From: Anaerococcus urinomassiliensis
Lineage (GTDB): Bacteria; Bacillota; Clostridia; Tissierellales; Peptoniphilaceae
DNA length: 64,000 nucleotides
Direction: 5' to 3'
Assembly (NCBI RefSeq): GCF_900128425.1
Contig: NZ_LT635782.1
Coordinates: forward strand, 1,868,476 to 1,932,475
In this document: piece after piece, positions 18,583 to 26,862 of the stretch
Position numbering within the stretch: the first letter of the stretch is position 1
Layout of the letters: each line of letters begins with the position of its first letter
Notes under the pieces: generated by a model
Told to the model about the DNA's origin: nothing
The model's database searches: none
The model's input: the letters and a program-made list of their open reading frames with translations, nothing else
Made by a program: the position numbers and the translations under genes

Positions 18583-20329
18583 GAAATTATTAAGGACAAT
18601 ATTTACATTTATTCCAATCGCGAGTCTTCTTGTAACAATAAATTTTATAATTGAAGCACTAGTTCCAGTTAGTATAACTTATATAATATCTAAATTAGTA
18701 AGTTCAATAAACTTATATTTTAATAATAATTCAGGGATTGATGATATAAAATATTGGATGTGTATCTTTGTTGGCGTATTTATTATAAAGGGGCTTAATA
18801 GCTCTATTTATAGTATTAGTTTGAATGCTTATTTATTTGAGAAACTAAATAATATTTTGGAAATCAATTTGGTTAGAAAAGCATCAAGTATTAGCATCTT
18901 ATCATACGAAAATCCAGAAGTTTTAAATATAAAAAGAAGAGCAGAATCAGCAGTAGAAAATGAAGTTATACCAATGGTATATTATAAACTTTTAGAAGTT
19001 TTTAAAAATCTTATAATATTTATAAGTATGATTGTAGCTTTATCTACCTTTGATTATAGACTAAGTTTTATTTCAATTATTGCAACAATTCCTCATTTTA
19101 TAAATAGACTAGTTAGAGGTAAAGAATTTTATAAGATTAAAGAATTCCAAAGTGAAGATGAGAGAGAAAAAAATTACTTATACTCTTTAATAGCAGGTAA
19201 AGATACTAACAAAGAGCTTAGAGTATATGATAAAGAAAAATATATAAAGAAAAAATATATGAATACATTATTTAAGCTTGAAGATAAATTATGGAAATTC
19301 AAGCTTCATGATAATAGAAACTTCGCTTTATGTGAAATCTTAGTGATTATGGGTTTTGGTATATCCTTAAGTCTATCTTTAAAACTAATGATAGATGGAG
19401 CTATAAATGTTGGACAATTTTCAGCTCTTATTTTAGGGTTAGAAAATCTAAGTGAAGCTAGCAAGAATTTTTTAATAAATGTTGGAGCCATACCATCATC
19501 CTTATTATTTGCCAATAATTATTTTGATTTTTTGGAACTAGAAGAAGATAATCTGGACGAAGGATATAAACTAGCTGAAATTAGATCAATTGAATTTAAA
19601 AATGTTAGCTTTACTTATCCGAATACTACAAAAAAAGCACTGTCAAATGTAAGCTTTGAAATTAAAAGTGGTGAAAGCATAGTAATAGTTGGAGAAAATG
19701 GATCTGGGAAAACAACTATTAAGAATTTGATACTTAATCTATATGATAATTACAATGGCGATATTTTAATAAATGATATGAATATTAATGAGATATCGAA
19801 AAATTCATTATATGCACTTACAAGTACCGTTAATCAAAATATAGTAGATTATAAATTAAAGGCAGATGAATCTATATTATTAGAAAAAACAGATGGAAAA
19901 AATAATAAAGAAATCGATGATAATTTGTCATATCTATCTCTTGATCACCTTAAAGATAAAGAAGGATATAAAAGATTGGGAAAAGAATTTAATGGATTAG
20001 AATTATCTACTGGACAATGGCAAAGATTGGCATTAGCTAGATCTAATATAGCAAATAGTAAATTAAAATTATTTGATGAGCCGACATCTTCGTTAGATCC
20101 ATTAGAAGAAAATAAGATATTAAAAGACATAATAAAACAAAGTAAAAAAGATCCATTAGCTATATCAATAATAATTTCTCATAGATTAGGTCTTGCTAAG
20201 TTTGCTGATAAAATTCTAGTTATGAAAGAAAGTAAATTGCTAGGAGTTGGAGATCATAACAATCTGATAAAAAATAATCCAGAATATATAAGACTTTATA
20301 ATTCTCAATCAAAATGGTACAAAGATTAA
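18575..20329 (+). CDS. ABC exporter, permease-ATPase fusion, second of pair 1
   Basis: The partner half-transporter, 584 residues. The frame opens upstream at 18515, but the ATG at 18575 (MFKKLLRTIFTFIP) is preferred: it follows GGGAAAG, and the upstream residues are only an overlap with the first gene. Walker A is GENGSGKTT, the signature is LSTGQWQRLALARS and Walker B is LKLFDEPTSSLDPLEE. The Q-loop region is odd: it reads STVNQNIVDYKL, where a VFQDF-type loop would be expected, so this subunit may carry a degenerate ATP site. Both C-termini share an ending of the type QS.WY. Heterodimer formation with the upstream gene is inferred. Confidence 0.86.
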   Translation: MFKKLLRTIFTFIPIASLLVTINFIIEALVPVSITYIISKLVSSINLYFNNNSGIDDIKYWMCIFVGVFIIKGLNSSIYSISLNAYLFEKLNNILEINLVRKASSISILSYENPEVLNIKRRAESAVENEVIPMVYYKLLEVFKNLIIFISMIVALSTFDYRLSFISIIATIPHFINRLVRGKEFYKIKEFQSEDEREKNYLYSLIAGKDTNKELRVYDKEKYIKKKYMNTLFKLEDKLWKFKLHDNRNFALCEILVIMGFGISLSLSLKLMIDGAINVGQFSALILGLENLSEASKNFLINVGAIPSSLLFANNYFDFLELEEDNLDEGYKLAEIRSIEFKNVSFTYPNTTKKALSNVSFEIKSGESIVIVGENGSGKTTIKNLILNLYDNYNGDILINDMNINEISKNSLYALTSTVNQNIVDYKLKADESILLEKTDGKNNKEIDDNLSYLSLDHLKDKEGYKRLGKEFNGLELSTGQWQRLALARSNIANSKLKLFDEPTSSLDPLEENKILKDIIKQSKKDPLAISIIISHRLGLAKFADKILVMKESKLLGVGDHNNLIKNNPEYIRLYNSQSKWYKD

Positions 20330-20410
20330 ATTGTAAGCATAAACAGAAAAATTTTATTTTGCATAGTTATTTATAATAGTTGAATTAAAAACAACGATCA
20401 AAACAAGGTT

Positions 20411-20457
20411 TTCAATATTCTAATACCATATGCTATAATGTAAGCAAAAGTTATAGC
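20411..20457 (+). promoter_or_regulatory. promoter with overlapping inverted repeat upstream of the small HTH gene
   Basis: The -35 TTCAAT (20411-20416) and -10 TATAAT (20434-20439) are 17 bp apart, with a TGC extended -10. The arms GCTATAA (20432-20438) and TTATAGC (20451-20457) form an inverted repeat overlapping the -10 box, a natural place for autorepression by the HTH protein that follows. Confidence 0.55.
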
Positions 20458-20473
20458 TTAAGTGAGGTGGAAA

Positions 20474-20713
20474 ATGAATGAGTATGATTTTTCCTATATT
20501 GGTAAAAGAATAAAATATGAACGTCAAGAGAAAAATATTTCTAGAGAAGAATTAGCAATCAGATCCTTAGTGTCAGTAGAAACTATAAGGAAAATTGAAA
20601 AAAATCTGTGTGATCCTAATATTTCAACACTAATCCCTATTTGTAATGAGCTTTCAATTGATATAAGTAGAATATTTTTTGATTATCCAAACTCACCATC
20701 TTATAAATTATAA
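20474..20713 (+). CDS. small XRE-type HTH regulator
   Basis: 79 residues, essentially a lone Cro/C1-type helix-turn-helix: IGKRIKYERQEKNISREELA, then VETIRKIEKNLCDPNISTLI. It resembles the DNA-binding domain of the RRNPP-like regulator at 15807. The frame is open from a GTG at 20462, but ATG at 20474 is correctly placed behind GAGGTGG. Its stop TAA is followed directly, in the same frame, by the ATG of a 66-residue reading frame. The intact protein may therefore once have been about 146 residues. It probably controls exporter pair 2, which follows. Confidence 0.75.
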   Translation: MNEYDFSYIGKRIKYERQEKNISREELAIRSLVSVETIRKIEKNLCDPNISTLIPICNELSIDISRIFFDYPNSPSYKL

Positions 20714-20914
20714 ATGCTAGATAATAATTCTTCGTTTATCAAATTTATTGATGATGGTATTGAAAATACAGCTGGTTTTATCGCTCATTATGAAAATAAG
20801 AAATATATACTAGAAATTCATTATTCTAGTGTTGAAAATCTATCGCACATGGCGGATATGGGTAAGTTTAGTGACTTAGAATATTGTGAAAAGGATGAGC
20901 TGGTAATAGAATGA
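20714..20914 (+). CDS. 66-residue protein of unknown function, in frame with the upstream HTH gene
   Basis: I do not recognise a family. It is acidic, with an Ile/Tyr-rich centre (KKYILEIHYSSVENLSH). It starts at the base after the HTH gene's stop and in the same frame, and I see no ribosome binding site of its own. Its last bases overlap the ATG of the next exporter. Possibilities are a separate peptide made by translational re-initiation, or the C-terminal effector half of an HTH protein interrupted by a nonsense codon. Composition and position favour a real coding history. Confidence 0.5.
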   Translation: MLDNNSSFIKFIDDGIENTAGFIAHYENKKYILEIHYSSVENLSHMADMGKFSDLEYCEKDELVIE

Positions 20915-22641
20915 AAAATCTTATTAATAAATTTTTTAGATGTAATTTTTTCTATATTGTAGTTTTTTGGATTTTTAATATTATTAGTTTTTTTCTAGAT
21001 ACTTATGTATTGGGATATGTAATGAAACAAATTGAGGCTGGTTTTTATTTGGACCAACTAATTAGGATTATTGTAATTATTGGACTTATAATGTGCATAA
21101 GTAAAGTGGCTTATAATATGCTTAGTAGTAAGGTTTCCTTTCTTTCTTTTGAGTCTAGAATGAACTACCTTTTTGATATAAATTCGAAAGCTATAAATAA
21201 TAGGTATAGGTCTTTTGAAGACGAAAAATTTGTAAGTAGCTACCAAAGGACGCTAAGTTTTTTTTCTTCTGATATAGAAGGATATCAAGAAGCAATAAAT
21301 GGATTTATTGAGATAATTCCTTTTTTTATATTAACAGTATTTAGTGGTTTTTTTATAGGAAGATACTCTATATTAATTCTTCTTATAAGTATAATTATAG
21401 CATTTATCATTTTCCCAATTAAAGATAAGATCAATAGCTTTGATTTACTTGAAGATGAAGATTTAGGAGATATAGAAAATAGAAAAGATTACTACCACTC
21501 ACTTACTACTAATAGTAAATATAGCAAAGATATCAGAGTTTTTCACCTTAAAGATATGATTCTAAAAAGATATAGAGATGTAATTGATGACTTATTTGAT
21601 ATTTTTGATAGAAAATCAAAACTAAGTCTTAAAGTTAAGCTACATATTAGTTTGCTTTTAATTTTAAATGATATATCTATTTTAGCAATACTTTTATTTA
21701 GACATAAAAATATTTTAGTTAGTGATTTTGTAATTATATTAAATATGTATTACCTATTTAGTGAGTCTATTATTAAAGTATTAGAGAGTTATTCATCTAT
21801 TAGGAAAAACTCTAATCTTTTTGAAAGGTATGATCAAGTTTTAAATAAAAATCTTCAAGATTTCAATGAATTTGATGTAATAAATAAGTTTAAGGTTGAT
21901 TTTATTAATGTATCATACAAGTATCCTGGATCTAGTGATTTTGCATTAGAAAATTTAAGTGTGAGCTTCACATCTGATGAGAAAATAGCTATTATTGGAG
22001 AAAACGGTGCTGGTAAAACAACATTTATAAAGTTATTAATAGGATTGCTTGAGCCAACTAGCGGGCAAATATTATTTGATGGCAAAAATATATCAGCTGA
22101 TGATAGGATTAATTATTTCGCGTCAACATTCCAAACATCTAAATTATTCCCTGGTAGCCTAGCGGATAATCTTTTTTTCAATAATAAGCAAAATAGAGAT
22201 TTAGAGTTTATAAAATCTTACATACATAAAAATAAGATTGAAAATAAGTCGAAATTTCGAGACCTTGATCTTGAAGACTATATAGGTAACGAGTTTTTTG
22301 ATGATGCTTTTATACCTTCAGGTGGACAAGAGCAACTAATTGTAACATTAAGGGCACTTTTATCTAATAAAAGGATGCTAATATTTGACGAACCTACATC
22401 TAACTTAGACATTGACAAAGAGATTAAATTCTATAATATTCTTTCTGAATTTGAAGATAGAGGATATATAATAATATCACATAGGATATCTATAACTAAT
22501 GTAGTAGATAGAATAATAGTTATTAGAGATAAAAAGGTAGAAAATTCTGGGACTTATCATTATCTTAAAGAAAATTCTCCTTATTTTAAGCACTTACTAG
22601 ATATATCTGAAGAGCTAATGAAAGGAGCAATAGATGATTGA
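20911..22641 (+). CDS. ABC exporter, permease-ATPase fusion, first of pair 2
   Basis: 576 residues. The membrane domain has hydrophobic stretches such as FFYIVVFWIFNIISFFLD and FFILTVFSGFFIGRYSILILL. ATPase motifs are Walker A GENGAGKTT (about 363), Q loop STFQTSKLFPGSLADNLFF, signature PSGGQEQLIVTLRAL and Walker B MLIFDEPTSNLDIDKE. It overlaps the 66-residue frame by 4 bp and the next exporter by 8 bp, so all are co-translated. The layout mirrors pair 1. Export of a peptide or a small amphiphile is likely; no cargo gene is visible. Confidence 0.85.
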   Translation: MKNLINKFFRCNFFYIVVFWIFNIISFFLDTYVLGYVMKQIEAGFYLDQLIRIIVIIGLIMCISKVAYNMLSSKVSFLSFESRMNYLFDINSKAINNRYRSFEDEKFVSSYQRTLSFFSSDIEGYQEAINGFIEIIPFFILTVFSGFFIGRYSILILLISIIIAFIIFPIKDKINSFDLLEDEDLGDIENRKDYYHSLTTNSKYSKDIRVFHLKDMILKRYRDVIDDLFDIFDRKSKLSLKVKLHISLLLILNDISILAILLFRHKNILVSDFVIILNMYYLFSESIIKVLESYSSIRKNSNLFERYDQVLNKNLQDFNEFDVINKFKVDFINVSYKYPGSSDFALENLSVSFTSDEKIAIIGENGAGKTTFIKLLIGLLEPTSGQILFDGKNISADDRINYFASTFQTSKLFPGSLADNLFFNNKQNRDLEFIKSYIHKNKIENKSKFRDLDLEDYIGNEFFDDAFIPSGGQEQLIVTLRALLSNKRMLIFDEPTSNLDIDKEIKFYNILSEFEDRGYIIISHRISITNVVDRIIVIRDKKVENSGTYHYLKENSPYFKHLLDISEELMKGAIDD

Positions 22642-24364
22642 TAGTATAAAAACTTCATTATCGCTCATAAGGAGAGCTAGTAAGACTAATAAGAAATTTA
22701 TAGGAATTTTGATATTAAATGTTGTAATAAGTTCTATTGAGGCCTATGGATTTTTCAAATTTATAGAACTTATTACCAATTTTATAGCTAATAAAGATTC
22801 ACTTGATAAAGCTATTTATGTTTTTATATTTTTGTGCTTGCTGAAGTTAATAAATGCTTATATTAGCACACAATCTGTAAAGATTGGAAATGAATTCATA
22901 TATCAAGTTGAGGAAGAATTAATAGATAAATCAATGTCGATATCTTATAAAGTGACCGAATCAAAGGATTTTTATGACCTTCAACAGAGAGCTAATTATT
23001 CCTTGCGTAATCAGTATGCCTTAGAGAATATGATAGAAGCTTTGGTAAATATTATCCAAGGCATCAGTATTATCATAGTAACTTCATTTATAATTTCTAG
23101 CATTTCTTTTTGGACAGGATTTGTAGTATTGATATTAGTTTTTATAAACTTTTACACAAGGTTGGTATATTCTAAAAAAGATGAAGAATTTTATAATAAG
23201 CTTGCACCTATCAACAACTGGATATGGTACTACCAATATATACCACTTGAAGATGATAGATTTATTGATATAAAAGCAAATTCTATGGAGACTAATATTA
23301 TTAAATCGAGCAAGATTTATATTGATAAAACTATAGAAATATTTACTGACTTCTATCATAGAATGGGAATTAGAGATACACTATCAGATCTTACTGATAT
23401 CCTTATATACTTTTTTGTTTTAATTACTGGTGTAGTTGAGCTTTATAATGGAAAATTTAATATAGATTATTTTGCAATACTTATTATGGCAATATTTAAG
23501 ATAACAAATGCTATAAAAGATATTTCAGAATCATTAATTGATTTTTGGAGATATTCTCTATTTTCTAAGCCTATTATAGAGTTTTTGTCACTTCCAAACT
23601 CTGATGAATTAGCTTTAGAAACCAAATATACTAATGAAATCCATTTAATTTCTAGGAACTTAACATTTGCATATAATCATAAGAATGTCTTAGAAGACAT
23701 AAATTTTGATGTTAACGAAAATAAATTAATAGTAATAATAGGTGAAAATGGTTCTGGAAAATCTACTTTAGTGAAACTTATAGCAGGTATGTATACGCCA
23801 AATCAGGGTCACATCTCTTATAATGGCTATGATACAGAGAGAATAAATTATTCACATATAAGTCCTGTTTTCCAAGATTTTAAGCTAATAAAAGACTTTA
23901 CTAGTCTTGAAAATATAAGAAGAGAAGTAGGAAAAGATTATGATAATAAAATTCCTTGGCTACTTGATTTATTAAACTGGCAACTTAATTTTGATTTGGG
24001 AAAAAGGATAGGAAAAGAACTTAGTGAAGATTATGTAGAATTATCAGGAGGTCAAGGTCAGCAAGTTGCTATATTAAGAGCTATCTATAATAAACGCAAT
24101 ATAATAATTTTGGATGAGCCAACAGCATCAATAGACTTGGAAAAAGAAAGAGATATTTATAAAGCTGTTACAAAGCTTAGGGATAATAATATAGTTTTTT
24201 TAGTTTCACATAGACTATCTTCTGTACATCAAGCAGATGAGATATGGTTTATAAATGATGGAAGATTAGAGAAATTTACTTCCCATAAAGATGCAATGAA
24301 TAATTCAAAGACATATAGAGACTTGTACACTAATTATTATGATAATTATTCAAAAGTTAACTAA
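22634..24364 (+). CDS. ABC exporter, permease-ATPase fusion, second of pair 2
   Basis: 576 residues, the fourth half-transporter in the cluster. Walker A is GENGSGKST (about 370), the Q loop is PVFQDFKLIKDFTSLENI, the signature is LSGGQGQQVAILRA and Walker B is IIILDEPTASIDLEKE. The ATG lies inside the upstream coding end behind AAAGGAG. It has a fully canonical LSGGQ, unlike the first-pair subunits. It is the last gene of the cluster; a fragment of another ABC gene begins 16 bp after its stop. Confidence 0.86.
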   Translation: MIDSIKTSLSLIRRASKTNKKFIGILILNVVISSIEAYGFFKFIELITNFIANKDSLDKAIYVFIFLCLLKLINAYISTQSVKIGNEFIYQVEEELIDKSMSISYKVTESKDFYDLQQRANYSLRNQYALENMIEALVNIIQGISIIIVTSFIISSISFWTGFVVLILVFINFYTRLVYSKKDEEFYNKLAPINNWIWYYQYIPLEDDRFIDIKANSMETNIIKSSKIYIDKTIEIFTDFYHRMGIRDTLSDLTDILIYFFVLITGVVELYNGKFNIDYFAILIMAIFKITNAIKDISESLIDFWRYSLFSKPIIEFLSLPNSDELALETKYTNEIHLISRNLTFAYNHKNVLEDINFDVNENKLIVIIGENGSGKSTLVKLIAGMYTPNQGHISYNGYDTERINYSHISPVFQDFKLIKDFTSLENIRREVGKDYDNKIPWLLDLLNWQLNFDLGKRIGKELSEDYVELSGGQGQQVAILRAIYNKRNIIILDEPTASIDLEKERDIYKAVTKLRDNNIVFLVSHRLSSVHQADEIWFINDGRLEKFTSHKDAMNNSKTYRDLYTNYYDNYSKVN

Positions 24365-24380
24365 TCTAGGCACTATATAA

Positions 24381-24490
24381 ATAAATCTATCCTTAATATT
24401 ATAGTATATTTAACAACTTTACTAGTTTTTGTAGATTATAGGATAAGCATAGTTGTCCTTTTATCTTCTGTATTAATTGCATTATACCCT
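24381..24490 (+). pseudogene. fragment of an ABC exporter gene (copy of 30747-30856)
   Basis: These 110 bases align without gaps to 30747-30856, inside the intact ABC exporter at 30356, with about nine in ten positions identical. The match ends abruptly at CCCT. A second fragment at 30116-30152 continues from exactly the same point of the parent gene. Confidence 0.85.
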
Positions 24491-24632
24491 ATTTAGTCAC
24501 AAGTGTATTAAAATCGAGTAAAATAGGTTATAATTGTAATGAACGGAGGTAAAAAGCTAGACCTTTCGACTTCGCTATTGCTCCGCTCAAGGAAGTCCAC
24601 TTCGTTTTACTTTTTCCTCTAATTTTCCAAAT

Positions 24633-24660
24633 AAAAAACCCACAATTAATACTGTGGGTT
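24633..24660 (-). terminator. terminator of the His/Cys-rich secreted protein gene
   Basis: On the minus strand AACCCACA, a loop and TGTGGGTT are followed by a T run. It lies 5 bp after the stop of the 24666-25049 gene. Confidence 0.85.
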
Positions 24661-24665
24661 CTAGA

Positions 24666-25049
24666 TTATCTCATATGTTTCTTACATTCATCATTTCTAT
24701 TAGAAAATTTCCTTGACATATGATGATGGTTTTTATTTCTTTTCTCTTCTCCTACTCTATGGCAAGTATCATAAGAGTTTTTATTGGTGGAGTGCTTGCA
24801 TGTTTGCATATCCATGTAGTTTTCGTTCATAAAATCTTTGCAAGCTTGGTAGCCTTCACTTTTGTATGTTTCATCACAATAGTCTGCCATATGGTTTTCG
24901 CAGTCTCTGTGCATGTGATTGTGATAATAAGAATCTTCATTCATACATATATTTGATTCAGTTTCATTTTGCGTATTGTCCATGTTTTTAGCATATCCCG
25001 CACCGCCTACTAGGCTTGTTGCTAATAATATTGCAAATATTTTATTCAT
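24666..25049 (-). CDS. secreted His/Cys/Met-rich small protein, candidate metal binder
   Basis: 127 residues with a clear signal peptide (NKIFAILLATSLVGGAGYA, cleavage near residue 20). The mature part is highly polar, with about 7 Cys, 10 His and many Met, including HNHMHRDC, ENHMADYC and NHHHM. This composition suggests metal binding outside the membrane. I do not recognise a named family. It points the same way as the ArsR/HMA/P-type ATPase operon, and only the IS3 element lies between them. Without the IS it would begin about 200 bp after the ATPase gene, so a shared role in metal tolerance is a reasonable inference. The ribosome binding site is AAGGGAG. Confidence 0.7.
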   Translation of the reverse strand: MNKIFAILLATSLVGGAGYAKNMDNTQNETESNICMNEDSYYHNHMHRDCENHMADYCDETYKSEGYQACKDFMNENYMDMQTCKHSTNKNSYDTCHRVGEEKRNKNHHHMSRKFSNRNDECKKHMR

Positions 25050-25147
25050 ATATTTCTCCCTTTATTCATTTCTACTCCTGAACTATACCTCGATTTTATA
25101 TTTTATCATAATTTTGTCTTCAGACAAAGTTGTCTGATCAGACCGAA

Positions 25148-25190
25148 GACAAATCCCAGCATAAACTGGCATTTGTCTTTATTTTTTATC
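25148..25190 (+). terminator. hairpin terminator left of the IS3 element
   Basis: GACAAATCCCAG, a short loop and CTGGCATTTGTC are followed by TTTATTTTTT. A second interlocking inverted repeat (TTTGTCTTC...GAAGACAAA, from about 25120) precedes it. There is no plus-strand gene to serve, so it may be a leftover of the region before rearrangement. Confidence 0.6.
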
Positions 25191-25238
25191 GTTTTAAGCT
25201 ATTTTTGCAATAAAAAAATCCCTAGTTAAGTTCTGTAC

Positions 25239-25288
25239 TGACCCCCAAAAGTTGGACTTAAAAACCAACTTAAGGAGGTCAGTTTTTT
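25239..25288 (+). promoter_or_regulatory. IS left-end hairpin enclosing the transposase ribosome binding site
   Basis: The arm TGACCCCCAAAAGTTGG (25239-25255) pairs with CCAACTTAAGGAGGTCA (25265-25281), followed by TTTTTT. The AAGGAGG ribosome binding site of OrfA is inside the right arm. RNA starting outside the IS would hide this site or terminate, a known protective device of insertion sequences. Confidence 0.65.
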
Positions 25289-25289
25289 A

Positions 25290-25883
25290 ATGACAAAATA
25301 CAGCACAGAATTTAAGATGAAATTAGTAAAAGAATATCTTGAAGGAAAAATAGGATACAGAGAATTAGCAAAAAAATACAATATCCCAGACAAGCATACT
25401 ATTAGAACGTGGGTTAATGCTTACCAATCCCAAGGTTATGATGGACTAAAAGTATCAAGAAAGAATAATAGTTACACTTTAGAATTTAAACTAAATGTAG
25501 TAAACTTGTATTTAACAGGAGAAATGTCCTATCAAAGCCTATCAAACAATCTTAAAATCAATAATCCATCAATAATCGCTCGATGGGTTAATGAATATAG
25601 AAAAGAAGGAATTGAAGGACTTAGACCCAAGAAGAGAGGAAGACCTTCAAAAATGGCAAAAACACCAGAGAAATCAAAAGATATAAAATTAGAATCAACA
25701 TCACAATTAACCAACGAAGAAGATAATTCATTAAATGAAGCACAACTAAAAGAAAAAATAAAGAAGTTAGAAGAAAAAAACTATTGGCTTCAACTAGAAA
25801 ATGATGCAATAAAAAAAAAGATAGAATTGTCTCAAATGACAGATGCAGAAATAAGACAATTGCTAAAACAATCGAAGTCTTAA
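25290..25883 (+). CDS. IS3-family transposase OrfA
   Basis: 197 residues with two helix-turn-helix units (YSTEFKMKLVKEYLEG with YRELAKKYNI, and YTLEFKLNVVNLYLTG), then a Lys-rich spacer and a C-terminal coiled coil (LKEKIKKLEEKNYWLQLENDA) used for multimerisation. This is the DNA-binding half of the IS150-group transposase. The heptamer A AAA AAG at 25814-25820, in frame as ATA AAA AAA AAG, is a standard -1 slip site that fuses it to OrfB. Confidence 0.93.
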   Translation: MTKYSTEFKMKLVKEYLEGKIGYRELAKKYNIPDKHTIRTWVNAYQSQGYDGLKVSRKNNSYTLEFKLNVVNLYLTGEMSYQSLSNNLKINNPSIIARWVNEYRKEGIEGLRPKKRGRPSKMAKTPEKSKDIKLESTSQLTNEEDNSLNEAQLKEKIKKLEEKNYWLQLENDAIKKKIELSQMTDAEIRQLLKQSKS

Positions 25884-25906
25884 GAAGTAAATACAAACTT
25901 AAAGAT

Positions 25907-26740
25907 TTGCTAATCTACTTTAACCTTCCAAAATCGACCTACATGTATTGGCAAAAAAGGCTAGAGCTGCCAAGCAAAGACAAAGAAATTGAATCAAAAA
26001 TATTAAAAATCAGAAAAGACAATCCAAACTATGGCTACAGAAGGATAACAGCAATATTAAAAAGATTAGGACTAACAATAAACAAAAAGAAAGTACAAAG
26101 GTTAGTTCAAAAATTAAAAATACAAGTAAAGAACTTTTCAAGGAAAACAAGAAAATACTCATCATACAAGGGAACTGTTGGTAAAGTAGCAGACAATAAG
26201 ATAAAAAGAAACTTCAAAGTAGAAAAACCATATACCCAAATAACGACAGATACAACAGAATTTAAGTATTTAGAAAAAGATAAATCAGGAAACTATCAAA
26301 TAAAGAAACTCTATCTAAATCCATACCTAGATATGTACAACAGTGAAATACTAAGCTATGAAATATCAAAGAAACCAACACTAGAACCAATTCTAAAAGC
26401 CTTAGATAGAGCAATAAAAATAACTAACAAAAGCAAGGAAGAAAGAATATTTCACTCAGATCAAGGCTGGGCATATCAAGTAAAGCAGTACACATCAAAA
26501 CTAGAATCCAATGGCATAATCCAATCTATGTCCAGAAAAGGAAACTGCTTGGACAACTCACCAATGGAAAACTTCTTTGGAATACTAAAACAAGAAATAT
26601 ATTATGGAAGAAAATTCTACTCATATGAACACTTAAAACAAACAATTGAAGATTTTATAAAATATTACAACGAAGAAAGAATAAAAGAAAAATTAGGATA
26701 TTTAAGTCCGGTGGAATATAGAGAAAAGAATGTAGCATAA
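25907..26740 (+). CDS. IS3-family transposase OrfB (catalytic, DDE)
   Basis: Catalytic integrase-core half. The DDE residues are seen in TTDTTEF, FHSDQGWAY and NCLDNSPMENFFGILKQE. An apparent TTG start at 25907 is unlikely to be used: the frame stays open back to the slip site near 25817 and the upstream residues (TIEVLRSKYKLKDLLIYF) are family-like, so it is normally made as an OrfAB fusion by -1 frameshifting. The C-terminus (YYNEERIKEKLGYLSPVEYR) is complete. Confidence 0.93.
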   Translation: MLIYFNLPKSTYMYWQKRLELPSKDKEIESKILKIRKDNPNYGYRRITAILKRLGLTINKKKVQRLVQKLKIQVKNFSRKTRKYSSYKGTVGKVADNKIKRNFKVEKPYTQITTDTTEFKYLEKDKSGNYQIKKLYLNPYLDMYNSEILSYEISKKPTLEPILKALDRAIKITNKSKEERIFHSDQGWAYQVKQYTSKLESNGIIQSMSRKGNCLDNSPMENFFGILKQEIYYGRKFYSYEHLKQTIEDFIKYYNEERIKEKLGYLSPVEYREKNVA

Positions 26741-26744
26741 AAAA

Positions 26745-26812
26745 CTTCCACCCCTAGGGGTGGAAAGTAATAAGCTAATACCAGAACTAGTAAACTACAA
26801 GTTCTGGTATTA
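26745..26812. repeat. two hairpins at the right end of the IS3 element
   Basis: TTCCACCCCT/AGGGGTGGAA is a perfect 20-bp palindrome just after OrfB. TAATACCAGAACT (26776-26788) pairs perfectly with AGTTCTGGTATTA (26800-26812). They lie between the stop codon and the right inverted repeat, and may stop transcription leaving the IS. Confidence 0.6.
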
Positions 26813-26862
26813 GGTCCAACTTTATGGGGTCACCTTATTCATGACTTTCCTAGGGAATGTAT

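Larger units (their letters stand above)
25234..26837 (+). mobile_element. complete IS3-family (IS150-group) insertion sequence
   Basis: The 1604-bp element has terminal inverted repeats: left TGTACTGACCCCCAAAAGTT, right (reverse complement) TAAGGTGACCCCATAAAGTT, with matching GGAC beyond. It is flanked by 3-bp TTC on both sides (25231-25233 and 26838-26840), the target duplication size typical of IS3. Two overlapping frames encode OrfA and OrfB with an A AAA AAG frameshift heptamer. It looks intact and potentially active. It has inserted between the metal-efflux operon and the secreted metal-binder gene. Confidence 0.93.

Noticed and set aside
24720..24956. 78-codon hydrophobic plus-strand frame
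   Set aside because: It is antisense to the His/Cys-rich secreted protein, whose signal peptide, ribosome binding site and terminator are convincing.
25621..25896. 91-codon Leu-rich frame antisense to the IS3 OrfA
   Set aside because: It mirrors the Lys/Glu-rich coiled-coil region on the other strand; strings of Leu and Phe are the expected antisense product.
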